Positions 27,429 through 36,184 of a stretch of 64,000 bases of DNA are shown piece by piece. The position numbers were made by a program, and so were the translations under genes. Source of the DNA: Streptomyces sp. NBC_01197 (lineage in GTDB: Bacteria > Actinomycetota > Actinomycetes > Streptomycetales > Streptomycetaceae). Numbering within the stretch: the stretch's first letter is position 1; every line of letters starts with the position of its first letter. Under the pieces are notes generated by a model. It saw nothing but the letters and a program-made list of their open reading frames with translations, made no database searches and had not been told where the DNA came from. The stretch lies in NCBI RefSeq assembly GCF_036010505.1, contig NZ_CP108569.1:5571001-5635000 (forward strand), in the 5' to 3' direction.

Positions 27429-29669
27429 ATGGGCATCGGAATCACGCAGGAGCAGAGGGAGTTGGCCGACGCCGTGCGGGGGCTGCTGGCGCGGGAGGTG
27501 CCGCCCGCCAAGGCCCGCGAACTGCTCGACGCGCCACCCGGCAGCGACGGCGCCGGCGAGGACGGCGGTGGCAGTGGCCGCGGCAGTGGCGGTGGCAGTG
27601 CCGGCGGTCACAGTGCCGGTGGCGGCGATGTGCCACCGGCCCACTGGGCGTCCCTCGCCGCGCAGGGGCTGCTGGGAGCGCATCTCCCCGAGGAGTACGG
27701 GGGAGGGGGCGGCGGCCTCCTGGAGCAGGCCGTCATCCTGGAGGAGGCCGCCCGTGCGGCGCTTCCCGGCCCCTATCTCCCGACTGTGCTGGCCTCCGCC
27801 GTGCTGCACCGCGCGGGCCGCCCCGACCTCGCGGCGCCGCTCGCGGACGGACGGTGGACGGGCGCGGTGGCCCTGGGCGACGCGGGCGATCCGGTACTCG
27901 GCGGGGCTGAGGCCGGTCTGGTCCTGCTGCGGCACGAGGGGCACTGGGCCGCCGTGGACGCCGTGGATCTCGATGTACGTGCCCAGCGGAGCGTGGACCC
28001 GACCCGGCCGACCGCCGATGTGCGGCTGCGGGCGGACGTACCGGCCGGCCGGCTGCTGACACTCGACGCCGAGGTCGTCACCGATCTGGCGGCCGTCCTG
28101 TTCGCCGCGGACGCCTGCGGTACGGCGGCCTGGGCGCTGCACACCGCCACCGAGCACGCCAAGGTGCGCGAGCAGTTCGGGCGGCCCATCGGCCAGTTCC
28201 AGGCCGTCAAGCACCTCTGCGCCGACATGCTCCTGCGGGTCGAGCAGGCCAGGGCGCTGACCTGGGACGCGGCGCGGGCCGCCGAAGCGGGCTGCGACTC
28301 CTCCGATGCGAGCGGGGAGGCGAGTGCCGAGGCGGGTGCCGAGGTGAGTGCCGGGGCGCGCGGGCTCGTCGCGTCGCTCGCGGCCGCCACCGCGCTGGAC
28401 GCCGCCCACAGCTGCGCCAAGGACTGCATCCAGATCCTCGGCGGCACCGGCTTCACCTGGGAACACGACGCACACCTCCATCTGCGCCGCGCCGTCGTCG
28501 CCCGGCAGCTGCTCGGCCCCGGCGACACCCACCGGGCGCGGGCCGTGCGGCTCGCCGCCGCGGGCGCACGCCGGGAACTGCGCCTGGAACTGCCCGCCGA
28601 GGCCGCCCCGTACCGGGAGCGGGCCCGCGAGGCGATCGGGGCCGTCCGCGGCCTGGACCCGGCCGAGGCGCGCCGCGTCCTCGCGCCCACCGGGTACGCG
28701 GCCCCCCACCTTGCGGAGCCGTACGGCCTCGGCGCGGGTCCGGTCCAACAACTCGCCGTACAACAGGAGTTGAATGCGGCAGGGGTGCGGATCAGCGATC
28801 TGGGGATCGCCACCTGGGTGGTGCCATCCCTGCTCGCGTACGGGACCGAGGAGCAGCGCGCTCGTCATCTGGCCCCGACGCTCCGCGGCGACGTGCTCTG
28901 GTGCCAGCTCTTCTCGGAGCCCGGCGCCGGATCCGACCTCGCCTCGCTGCGTACCCGCGCGGACCGCGTCGAGGGCGGCTGGCTGGTCAACGGCCAGAAA
29001 CTATGGACCTCAGCCGCGCAGTGGGCCGACCACGGCATCCTGCTCGCCCGTACGAACCAGGAAGCCCCCCGGCACAAGGGGCTCACCTACTTCCTGGTGG
29101 ACATGAAGAGGACCGCCGGGATCGACATCAGGCCGCTCAAGGAGATCACCGGCGACTCGCTCTTCAACGAGGTGTACTTCGACGACGTGCTGCTGCCCGA
29201 TGACGCGGTACTCGGCGCGGTCGACGACGGCTGGCGGGTGGCCCGCAACACCCTCGGCAACGAACGCGTCCACATGGCCGACCAGTTGACTTTCCCCACC
29301 GGACTCGAAGCGCTGATCGCCAGGTCGGACGGGCTCGACGGCGCCCAGCGTGCCCGGATCGGCGCGCTCGCCGCCGAGGCGCACGCCCTCGCCTGCATCG
29401 GGCTGCGCACCACCCTCCAGCAGGTCTCCGGGCTCGAACCGGGCGCGGGCGCCTCCGTGCGGAAGCTGGTGCAGACCCCGCACCAGCAGAAGGTCGCAGA
29501 GCTGTCCCTCGAACTGCTGGGGCCGGCCGGCGCGGTCAGTGAAGGACCGGGGGAGCAGGCCGTCCACGGCTTCCTGATGTCGCGCTGCCTGACCATCGCA
29601 GGCGGGACCACTCAGGTGCAGCTCAATGTGGTCGCCGAGCGTCTGCTCGGCCTGCCGCGCGATCCGTGA
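27429..29669 (+). CDS. Fused two-domain acyl-CoA dehydrogenase, FadE34/ChsE3-like
   Basis: 746 residues holding two acyl-CoA dehydrogenase domains in one chain (about 1-380 and 390-746). Domain 1 ends in ILGGTGFTWEHDAHLHLRRA; domain 2 has the FAD/substrate signatures WCQLFSEPGAGSDLASL, LTYFLVDM and SRCLTIAGGTTQVQLNVVAERLLG. The fusion resembles mycobacterial FadE34 (ChsE3), which dehydrogenates a C5 steroid side-chain CoA ester and is encoded beside kstR there. Two Gly/Ser/Ala-rich insertions (about 40-70 and 295-315) lie in domain 1. The ATG at 27429 has no ribosome binding site and may be leaderless. Exact KstR box upstream. Confidence 0.88.
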   Translation: MGIGITQEQRELADAVRGLLAREVPPAKARELLDAPPGSDGAGEDGGGSGRGSGGGSAGGHSAGGGDVPPAHWASLAAQGLLGAHLPEEYGGGGGGLLEQAVILEEAARAALPGPYLPTVLASAVLHRAGRPDLAAPLADGRWTGAVALGDAGDPVLGGAEAGLVLLRHEGHWAAVDAVDLDVRAQRSVDPTRPTADVRLRADVPAGRLLTLDAEVVTDLAAVLFAADACGTAAWALHTATEHAKVREQFGRPIGQFQAVKHLCADMLLRVEQARALTWDAARAAEAGCDSSDASGEASAEAGAEVSAGARGLVASLAAATALDAAHSCAKDCIQILGGTGFTWEHDAHLHLRRAVVARQLLGPGDTHRARAVRLAAAGARRELRLELPAEAAPYRERAREAIGAVRGLDPAEARRVLAPTGYAAPHLAEPYGLGAGPVQQLAVQQELNAAGVRISDLGIATWVVPSLLAYGTEEQRARHLAPTLRGDVLWCQLFSEPGAGSDLASLRTRADRVEGGWLVNGQKLWTSAAQWADHGILLARTNQEAPRHKGLTYFLVDMKRTAGIDIRPLKEITGDSLFNEVYFDDVLLPDDAVLGAVDDGWRVARNTLGNERVHMADQLTFPTGLEALIARSDGLDGAQRARIGALAAEAHALACIGLRTTLQQVSGLEPGAGASVRKLVQTPHQQKVAELSLELLGPAGAVSEGPGEQAVHGFLMSRCLTIAGGTTQVQLNVVAERLLGLPRDP

Positions 29670-29925
29670 GTGCCCCGCCGCCCGGTCGAGGCGGAGATCG
29701 ACCGCCTCACCCAAGGCTGAAATCCATCCTGGCCCCGCCCCGTCCCCACGCCAGTAAGGAGCACCGCGCTCGAACTGCACGAGGCCGGGCACTCACCGGG
29801 CCCGCGGCCTTCCGCTGACCGTCTCCCGCTGCCACTATCTACCTATCTGACGGGGCGTCAGGTGGAAGTCCGGCGGCACGCCGGGCGCGGGACAGGGCAG
29901 CGGGCCCGGGAAGCGGGACAGGACC
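29670..29925. other. Intergenic region, 256 bp, with faint coding remnant
   Basis: Between the two catabolic genes. Bases around 29695-29800 read in shifted frames as short protein-like pieces (for example LELHEAGHS), which could be the remains of a recombinase or helix-turn-helix gene, but no intact frame exists. The 3' part carries the palindrome at 29847-29861 and presumably the promoter of the next gene. Confidence 0.4.
29847..29861. promoter_or_regulatory. CTGACGnnnCGTCAG palindrome, exact
   Basis: CTGACGGGGCGTCAG is a perfect 6+3+6 inverted repeat located 64 bases before the Ltp1-like thiolase start. No KstR box is seen at this promoter. Confidence 0.65.
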
Positions 29926-31116
29926 ATGAAGGCGTACATCGTCGGCGTCGGGATGACCAAGTTCGAGAAGCCGGAGAGCCGTGACTGGCAGTACTGGGAC
30001 ATGGCGAAGGAGGCAGGCACCCAGGCGCTCGCCGACGCCGGGGTCGCCTATGGGCAGGTGCAGCAACTGCCCGTCGGCTACTGCTTCCAGGCCTCCACGG
30101 CCGGACAGCGCGCCGCGTACGAGCTGGGGCTCACCGGGATACCCGTCTACAACGTCAACAACAACTGCGCCACCGGGTCGACGGCGCTGATGATGGCGCG
30201 GCAGTTCGTCGAGGGCGGCATCGCGGACTGTGTGCTCGCGCTCGGCTTCGAGAAGATGCAGCGTGGCGCGCTCGGCGGCGGAGCGGACAGTGGGGACTTC
30301 AAGACGTCCCCGGTGGCCAGGCACTACGGGATCATGGCCGCGGGACACGGCTTCGAGATGTCTCCGCCGACCGCGCAGATCTTCGGCAACGCGGCCCGGG
30401 AGCACATGGAGCGGTACGGGACGACCGCCGCCCAGCTGGCCGCGGTCGGCGCCAAGAACCACCGGCACTCGGCGGACAACCCGCGCGCCCAGTTCCAGGA
30501 CGTCTACACGGTGGACGAGATCCTGGCGGCGAAGACCATCCACCGGCCGCTCACGAAACTCCAGTGCTCGCCGACCTCGGACGGCGCCGCCGCGGCGGTC
30601 GTCGTGTCGGAGCGGTTCCTCGTCGAACACGGCCTGCACGACAAGGCGGTGGAGATCGCGGGCCAGGCGATGACGACGGACACCGAGGAGAGCTTCGCGT
30701 CGGGTTCGTGCATCGACGCGGTGGGCCGGCCGATGTCGCGCGAGGCGGCGCGGCAGGCGTACGAGCGGTCCGGTCTCGGTATCGAGGACGTCGACGTCGT
30801 CGAGCTGCACGACTGCTTCTCGGTCAATGAGCTGCTGACGTACGAGGCTCTGGGCATGTGCGCCGACGGGGAGTCGGGCAAGCTCGTGGAGAGCGGGGCG
30901 ACGACACACGGCGGCCGGTGGGTGGTCAACCCGTCGGGCGGGCTGATCTCCAAAGGCCATCCGCTGGGAGCGACGGGCCTGGCCCAGGCGGCCGAACTGG
31001 CCTGGCAGCTGCGCGGGGAGGCCGGCGGCCGGCAGGTACCGGGGGCCCGGGTCGGCCTCGCGCACAACATCGGTCTCGGCGGGGCCGCGGTGGTGACGGT
31101 GCTGCGGCGGGAGTGA
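29926..31116 (+). CDS. Lipid-transfer protein / thiolase-like enzyme, Ltp1 (SCPx thiolase)-like
   Basis: 396 residues of the SCP-x thiolase type without the SCP2 domain. The nucleophile is in VYNVNNNCATGSTALM (Cys about 83), and the other motifs are ELHDCFSVNELL and NPSGGLISKGHPLGATGLAQ. Near-identical blocks (IVGVGMTKFEKPE, LTKLQCSPTSDGAAAAVV) occur in mycobacterial Ltp1 (Rv2790c). Such enzymes cleave branched 3-ketoacyl-CoAs. The start is the ATG at 29926; the upstream sequence has GGACAGG only. An exact CTGACGnnnCGTCAG palindrome lies in the promoter. It is likely part of the same side-chain pathway. Confidence 0.88.
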   Translation: MKAYIVGVGMTKFEKPESRDWQYWDMAKEAGTQALADAGVAYGQVQQLPVGYCFQASTAGQRAAYELGLTGIPVYNVNNNCATGSTALMMARQFVEGGIADCVLALGFEKMQRGALGGGADSGDFKTSPVARHYGIMAAGHGFEMSPPTAQIFGNAAREHMERYGTTAAQLAAVGAKNHRHSADNPRAQFQDVYTVDEILAAKTIHRPLTKLQCSPTSDGAAAAVVVSERFLVEHGLHDKAVEIAGQAMTTDTEESFASGSCIDAVGRPMSREAARQAYERSGLGIEDVDVVELHDCFSVNELLTYEALGMCADGESGKLVESGATTHGGRWVVNPSGGLISKGHPLGATGLAQAAELAWQLRGEAGGRQVPGARVGLAHNIGLGGAAVVTVLRRE

Positions 31117-31122
31117 GCGCTC

Positions 31123-31735
31123 CGGCGCGCCCAGGCGGCACACCGCTCTCGCGCTGGTCGGCCCCGGAGCTGGCCCGCGAGGTCGTCGGCCGCGCCATCG
31201 CCGGCGCGATCTCCGCCTCCACCGTGCGGCGCTGGCCCAAGCAGGACGCGCTCAAGCCCTGGCAGTACCAGTCCTGGACCTTCATCACCGACCCTGCCTT
31301 CCGGCCAAGGCCGAGCGCGTGCTCGACCTCTATGCCCGCATCTGGAACGGCGAAGCGCTCGGCCCGGACGAGTACGTGATCAGCGCGGATGAGAAGACCT
31401 CCATCCAGGCCCGCTGCCGCTGCCACCCACCCTGGCCCCCGGGCAGGCCAGGGCGATGCGGGTGAACCACACTTACGGCCGCGGCGGCGCGGTGGCCTTC
31501 CTGGCCGCCTACGACGTCCACCACGCGAAGGTGGAGATCTACTTCTCCGTCGTGCAGCGCAAGGTCGTGACACCCAACGACTTCACCGACCTCAACGAGG
31601 TCGCGGACGGGCTCCGAGCCTTCGAAGACCTCTACAACGCCACGGCACAACCGTTCCAGGGGAAGTTCACCACCTCCGACCTGGACGATCTGCTGGTCAG
31701 GCTCGACCGGCACACCGCCGATCACCTCAGAAGAA
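31123..31735 (+). pseudogene. Decayed IS630-family transposase
   Basis: Reading across frames recovers pieces of an IS630-type transposase: LSRWSAPELAREVV and ISASTVRRW (31140-31235), then after a frameshift near 31303 LDLYARIWNGEALGPDEYVI (with the first catalytic Asp in SADEKTSIQARC), and after a second shift near 31440 VNHTYGRGGAVAFLAAYDVHH running directly into VEIYFSVVQRKVVTPNDF, ending about HTADH. The join VHHAKV/EIYFS deletes about 70 codons including the second catalytic Asp. It cannot be active. It starts seven bases after the Ltp1-like stop, so insertion occurred close to that gene. No terminal repeats found by eye. Confidence 0.8.
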
Positions 31736-32005
31736 TCCTCTGCCGCCCCGGCAGCATGATCAACGCGCCGAAGGACTTACGACGCAGAGCACTAAGAGCC
31801 TCCGTCCGGAAGCGACTTGTGCAAGGGCCCCGCCTTGGGCCGGGACAGATCTCACCTGCGTGGATGGCTCTCTGGCATCCGACTTGGCCATGGTGGCGAG
31901 CGTGTCGGGACGGGCAGTCGTGGGCGCTCTTGCTACCGTCCGCTTTGCCCTGTTGATCCACAAAATGCCAATTCGCTCCCGTGAGTGGTTGAGAGGACAC
32001 GGACC
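31736..32005. other. Intergenic region after the IS remnant, 270 bp
   Basis: An open frame continues from the transposase remnant to 31956 but its sequence (rich in Trp and Arg) looks like read-through of non-coding DNA. GC drops near 31955-31980 (TTGATCCACAAAATGCCAAT), probably the promoter of the FAD oxidase. Nothing else is recognisable. Confidence 0.45.
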
Positions 32006-33520
32006 ATGAACGACTTTTCCCGGCGTCGGTTGCTCAAGACTTCGGCGGTCGTCGGCGCCGGTGCCGTCGTCGTGCCGGGTATCGCTGCTGCCGCAGCCCC
32101 CGCTGCGAGCGCTGTGACGGAGGCTTCGGTGAGCGGAGCGCTCGGGGGGCACGGACACTGCCCGCCGGCGGAGCTGACCGGGCGGATCGTCCGGCCCCAC
32201 GACGCCGGGTACACGGACGCGCGCCTGGGCTGGGATCAGCTCTTCTCCCACTATCCGTTGGTCATCGTCTTCGCCCAGAACACCCAGGACGTGGTCAACG
32301 CCCTGACGTGGGCGCGGCAGCACGATGTCGCGCTGCGGATCCGCAGCGGCCGCCACTGCCTGGAGGGCTGGTCGAACGTCGACAGCGGCCTCGTGATCGA
32401 CGTCAGCGAACTGAAGTCGGTCCACATCGACGCCGGCGCCCGCGTCGCGACCGTCGGCTCCGGGCTCAACCAGGAAGAAGCGGTGACCACGCTCGCGAAG
32501 CGAAACTTCGCGGTGACGACGGGTACCGAAGGCAGCGTGGGGTTGTCCGGCGCCACGCTCGGCGGCGGCTTCGGCTTCCTGACCCGCTGGCTCGGCATGG
32601 CCTGTGACAGCCTGATCGGCGCCGAGATCGTCGTCGCGGAAGGCGACGAGTGCGCCAAGGTGATCAAGGTCGACCTGAAGCACCACTCGGATCTGCTGTG
32701 GGCGCTGCGCGGAGCGGGCAACGGCAACTTCGGCATCGTCACCTCCCTCACCTACAAGCTGGCTCCGCTGAAGAGCGTCACGTATCTCCAGGCCACGTGG
32801 GACGGCACCGGCGACCTGCGCAGGCTCTTCGAGGCCTACCAGCGCACTGCGCCGTACACCGACGTTCGCCTCGGCACCCAGCTCGAGGCCCACCGGAACC
32901 AGACCCTGCTGTTCGCGGTGCTCCCGGAGGGAACGCCCGCGGAGACGAAGAGGCTGCTGGCCCCGATCCTGTCGATCGGCAGCCCGGAGGTCACGACGCA
33001 GGTGGGCAACTGGGGCGACGTGTACGCGGGATTCCAGATCCCGACCGAGCTCGAGCCGGCCAACTGGAAGTTCTACTCGCAGTTCGCCAAGAAGCCGTTC
33101 CCGACCAAGGCGATCGACATCGTCTCCTCGTTCATCAGGGCCGCTCCTACGGACGAAAGCAACTACTTCCTCCAGGCGTTCGGCGGGAACGTCAGGAAGA
33201 GCCCCCAATGCGGCACGGCGTTCCCGCACCGCGACGCGCTCTTCTACGCCGAGCCCGGCGTCGGCTGGGGCAAGCGCAGTGACGAGCCGGGCATCTGCGA
33301 CCCGCTCACGCCGCAGGCCCAGGCATGGATCGCCGAGTTCAGCCAGGAGCTGCGCCCTTACGTGGACGGCGCCTACGTCAACGTGCCGAACATCGGCACG
33401 CAGGACTGGGAGACCGCCTACTGGCGGAACAACTTCGACCGCCTGCGCAAGATCAAGGCGAAGTACGACCCGCACAACGTCTTCCAGTACGACCAGAGCA
33501 TCCCGCCCGCGGTCTGCTGA
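32006..33520 (+). CDS. TAT-exported FAD-linked oxidase (berberine-bridge-like)
   Basis: 504 residues. The N-terminus NDFSRRRLLKTSAVVGAGA is a twin-arginine signal, so the folded flavoprotein is exported. An FAD_binding_4 (PCMH) domain has the His of RSGRHCLEGW, the usual 8-alpha-histidyl attachment site, and the Gly-rich SGATLGGGFGFLTRWLG; a BBE segment ends the protein (YDPHNVFQYDQSIPP). The cysteinyl second FAD link of bicovalent members appears absent (TEGSVG in place of the Cys-containing motif). It oxidises an unknown alcohol, sugar or amine. The start is the ATG at 32006 with GAGAGGAC upstream. It is flanked by an IS remnant and a broken MFS gene. Confidence 0.85.
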   Translation: MNDFSRRRLLKTSAVVGAGAVVVPGIAAAAAPAASAVTEASVSGALGGHGHCPPAELTGRIVRPHDAGYTDARLGWDQLFSHYPLVIVFAQNTQDVVNALTWARQHDVALRIRSGRHCLEGWSNVDSGLVIDVSELKSVHIDAGARVATVGSGLNQEEAVTTLAKRNFAVTTGTEGSVGLSGATLGGGFGFLTRWLGMACDSLIGAEIVVAEGDECAKVIKVDLKHHSDLLWALRGAGNGNFGIVTSLTYKLAPLKSVTYLQATWDGTGDLRRLFEAYQRTAPYTDVRLGTQLEAHRNQTLLFAVLPEGTPAETKRLLAPILSIGSPEVTTQVGNWGDVYAGFQIPTELEPANWKFYSQFAKKPFPTKAIDIVSSFIRAAPTDESNYFLQAFGGNVRKSPQCGTAFPHRDALFYAEPGVGWGKRSDEPGICDPLTPQAQAWIAEFSQELRPYVDGAYVNVPNIGTQDWETAYWRNNFDRLRKIKAKYDPHNVFQYDQSIPPAVC

Positions 33521-33528
33521 CCGAGCAC

Positions 33529-33567
33529 TGACGGAGCCCCCTCCCAACCGGTGAGGGGGCTCCGTCA
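33529..33567 (+). terminator. 15-bp stem hairpin after the FAD oxidase
   Basis: TGACGGAGCCCCCTC (33529-33543) pairs with GAGGGGGCTCCGTCA (33553-33567) around a 9-base loop. It begins nine bases after the stop codon. The CTGACG at its start is part of the stem, not an operator. Confidence 0.8.
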
Positions 33568-33603
33568 TGTCTGCCCGCTCCAGCCCCCGGGGGGCTTCGC
33601 CCG

Positions 33604-34249
33604 AAGCGTGGAGCGCTTGCGGTCGGACAGGCGATGTTCGTCTGTGGCACGGGCAGCTTCGGCATGTGGTTCTTCATGACGCTGTACGCCCAGAACGTGC
33701 TGGGCTACACGCCGTTCGTGGCCGGACTCGCCCTCGTACCCAGCTCGTTGACCGTCATCGCCGGGTCCAAGTTCGCCCCGCGGCTGATGTCCCGGTTCGG
33801 CGGCCAAGAACGTGGCGGTCGCCGGCATCCTGATCACCGTGGCCGGATTCGGCTGGCAGTCGACGATGACGGCGTACGGCGCCTATCTCACTTCGATCAT
33901 GCTGCCCGGTGTGCTGATGATGGCCGGTGCCGGTCTCGCCATGACGCCGCTCGCCTCGCTCGCCACGTCGGGTGCGGCGCCGGGCGACGCGGGTCTGGTC
34001 TCCGGTCTGGTCAACACCTCCCGTACGCTGGGCGGTTCGCTTGGCCTGGCGGTCCTCTCCACCGTCGCCGCCTCCCGTGCCCGGGGCGGCACCGGGGCCG
34101 AGGCGCTGACCGAGGGTTACGCGCTGGCGTTCCGGTGCGGCGGGTTCGTCCTGCTCGCCGGTGCGGTGCTGATGCTGGTGTGGATGCCCGGGGCCCGTAC
34201 GCGGGTGACCGGCCGCCCGGTCTCCTCGTCGGAGCCGTCGGGCGGCTGA
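33604..34249 (+). pseudogene. MFS transporter remnant, 5'-truncated and frameshifted
   Basis: The sequence encodes only the last five or six helices of an EmrB/QacA-type transporter. One frame gives MFVCGTGSFGMWFFMTLYAQ and VAGLALVPSSLTVIAG up to RLMSRFGGQ (about 33634-33805); the protein then continues in another frame as VAVAGILITVAGFGWQS through SLGLAVLSTVAASRARGG to the stop at 34249. A single-base shift near 33808 separates them, and the 5' half is missing. No start signal is visible. A remnant of a once functional neighbour of the oxidase. Confidence 0.8.
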
Positions 34250-34308
34250 CCGCGCCCCGCCGGCGGGGGCCTGCCGCCGCCTCGCTGCCGGGAGACCGGC
34301 CTGCGGGG

Positions 34309-34914
34309 CTACAGCCAGCCCTGCTGCCGGGCCGACCGTACGGCCTCCATGCGGTTGCGGGTGCCGGTCTTGCCGATCGCGGACGAGAGGTAGTTGCGGA
34401 CCGTCGACTCCGAGAGGTGCAGCTTCCCCGCGATGTCGGAGACGGTCGCCCCGTCCACCGACGCGTTCAGCACATCGCACTCGCGCGCCGTCAGCGGGCT
34501 GGGCCCCGCGCTCAGGGCGGCCGCGGCCAGGGCGGGGTCGATGACCGTCTCACCGGCCAGCACCCGGCGGATCGCGGCGGCCAGATCCTCCACCGGACCG
34601 TCCTTGACCAGGAAGCCCGCCGCGCCCGCCTCCATCGCGCGGCGCAGGTAGCCGGGCCTGCCGAACGTGGTGAGGATCAGCACCCGGCACCCCGGGGCCC
34701 GCGTCCGCAGCTCGGCGGCCGCGTCGAGCCCGCTGCGGCCGGGGAGTTCGATGTCGAGCAGCGCCACATCGGGGTTCGCGTCCAGCACCGCCGCGACGAT
34801 CGCGTCGCCGGTGGCCACCTGGGCGACCACCTCGATGTCCTCCTCAAGGCCGAGGAGCAGAGCGAGCGCTCCCCGCATCATGCCCTGGTCTTCGGCGAGG
34901 AGGACTCGGATCAT
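34309..34914 (-). CDS. NarL/LuxR-family response regulator
   Basis: 201 residues. The receiver domain has acidic VLLAEDQG near the start, the phosphoacceptor Asp in VALLDIELPGRSG (about 53), Thr in VLILTTFG and Lys in FLVKDGP. The C-terminal LuxR-type HTH is PLTARECDVLNASVDGATVS followed by KLHLSESTVRNYLSSAI. The partner kinase is encoded just upstream and an ABC exporter before that. The start is the ATG at 34914 with GGGAG nine bases upstream. It would regulate the neighbouring ABC genes (inference). Confidence 0.92.
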   Translation of the reverse strand: MIRVLLAEDQGMMRGALALLLGLEEDIEVVAQVATGDAIVAAVLDANPDVALLDIELPGRSGLDAAAELRTRAPGCRVLILTTFGRPGYLRRAMEAGAAGFLVKDGPVEDLAAAIRRVLAGETVIDPALAAAALSAGPSPLTARECDVLNASVDGATVSDIAGKLHLSESTVRNYLSSAIGKTGTRNRMEAVRSARQQGWL

Positions 34915-34970
34915 TCGCTGCTCTCCCAATCTGTGGTCACTCGGGCAATCGGTGCCCGGCGGTCTGCCGG

Positions 34971-36173
34971 TCACTCCGGGGCGGGCACCACCCCCGGCGC
35001 CGGGCCCGGTACGGCGGTCTCCACCGGCAGTTCGGCCACCAGGCGGAAGCCGGACCGGCCGGGGCCCGCATCCAGTGAGCCGCCCGCCGCCGCGAGACGT
35101 TCGGTCAGGCCCTTCAGCCCGCTGCCGGGTGGCGTCGAGCCTACGCCGCGCCCATTGTCACTGATCACCAGCCGCACACGTTCGGGCTTCTCGCCGTCCA
35201 CGGCGATCTCGCACCGGGTGGCCTTGCTGTGCCGCACGGTGTTGGTGACGGCCTCCCTGACGACCCAGCCGAGCAGGGACGCGCTCTGCGGCTCCAGCGG
35301 CGGCCCCGACTGCCGTACGAGGGGCTCGATCCCGGCGGCGGTCAGCATGGAGCGGGCACTGTCCAGTTCGCTGGCGAGGCTGGCGTCCCGGTACCCGGTG
35401 ACCGCCTCGCGGATCTCGGTGAGGGCCTGCCTGCCGACGGTCTCGATGTCGGAGATCTGGCCGAGAGCCGCGTCGATGTCGCGCGGTGCGAGCCGCCGGG
35501 CCGCCTCCGACTTCACCACGATCACCGAGAGGGTGTGACCGAGCAGATCGTGCAGATCGCGCGAGAAACGCAGCCGCTCCTTCTCGACGGCCGTACGGGC
35601 CAGTTCCTGACGGGTGGCGCGCAGTTCCATGACTGTTTCGGAGAGCGCCAGGAGTCCGGCGGTCACCGCGCCCGAGATGAACGTGCCGTACCCCAGCGTC
35701 CACGGGTCCCACGGGCTGTGTCCCTCCGTGCCGGAGATGTATCCGGCGGAGGCCGAGAGGACCATCAGTGTGAAGCCGAGCTTCCGGTCGCGCAGCGTGG
35801 TGCCGACGGCCAGCGAGAGCAGCGGGAAGAACAGCAGCCAGCTGCCCCCGTAACCGAGAGCCAGCCCGTAGGTGACGGCGGCCAGCGCACCGAGCAGCCA
35901 GAGTGTCGTACGGCTCTGGCGCTTCCTCTTGTCGAACGCCCGCATCGCCACGGAGATGTAGAGGGAGTTGAAGGCCAGCAGTCCGGCACCGCCGATCCAC
36001 GGGTTCGGTGTCCGGCCGCCGATCAGGTTGGAGAAACTGCCCAGGCCGAGCAGCAGCCAGGGCATCAGCGTGAACGCGTTCGGCGGCCCCGGCCGCCGGC
36101 GCGCCACCCGTTCCCTGCGGCGCTGGGCACACCCTCCGATCCACTGCCGCAGTGGATCCAGCTTCTCCTGCAT
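34971..36173 (-). CDS. Sensor histidine kinase (HisKA_3 family)
   Basis: 400 residues. Five or six membrane helices (about 35-165) precede a HisKA_3 dimerisation domain with the phospho-acceptor His in RFSRDLHDLLGHTLSVI (about 211) and an HATPase domain with N-box REAVTNTVRHSKA and G-box VISDNGRGVG / GSGLKGLTERL. It is a DesK-like kinase that senses through its membrane part. The start is the ATG at 36173. It overlaps neither neighbour; 11 bases separate it from the ABC permease, and 56 bases from the response regulator. Confidence 0.9.
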   Translation of the reverse strand: MQEKLDPLRQWIGGCAQRRRERVARRRPGPPNAFTLMPWLLLGLGSFSNLIGGRTPNPWIGGAGLLAFNSLYISVAMRAFDKRKRQSRTTLWLLGALAAVTYGLALGYGGSWLLFFPLLSLAVGTTLRDRKLGFTLMVLSASAGYISGTEGHSPWDPWTLGYGTFISGAVTAGLLALSETVMELRATRQELARTAVEKERLRFSRDLHDLLGHTLSVIVVKSEAARRLAPRDIDAALGQISDIETVGRQALTEIREAVTGYRDASLASELDSARSMLTAAGIEPLVRQSGPPLEPQSASLLGWVVREAVTNTVRHSKATRCEIAVDGEKPERVRLVISDNGRGVGSTPPGSGLKGLTERLAAAGGSLDAGPGRSGFRLVAELPVETAVPGPAPGVVPAPE

Positions 36174-36184
36174 GGTCTCTCCCG

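Noticed and set aside
29690..29810. Fragment reading LELHEAGHS considered as a recombinase remnant
   Set aside because: Only a few residues line up, in shifting frames; not enough to call a pseudogene.
31736..31956. Extension of the transposase remnant frame to 31956
   Set aside because: Beyond about 31735 the sequence no longer resembles the IS630 family and looks like non-coding read-through.
33529..33567. CTGACG at the terminator considered as another copy of the recurrent palindrome
   Set aside because: The bases are part of the terminator stem and lack the three-base spacing and second arm.
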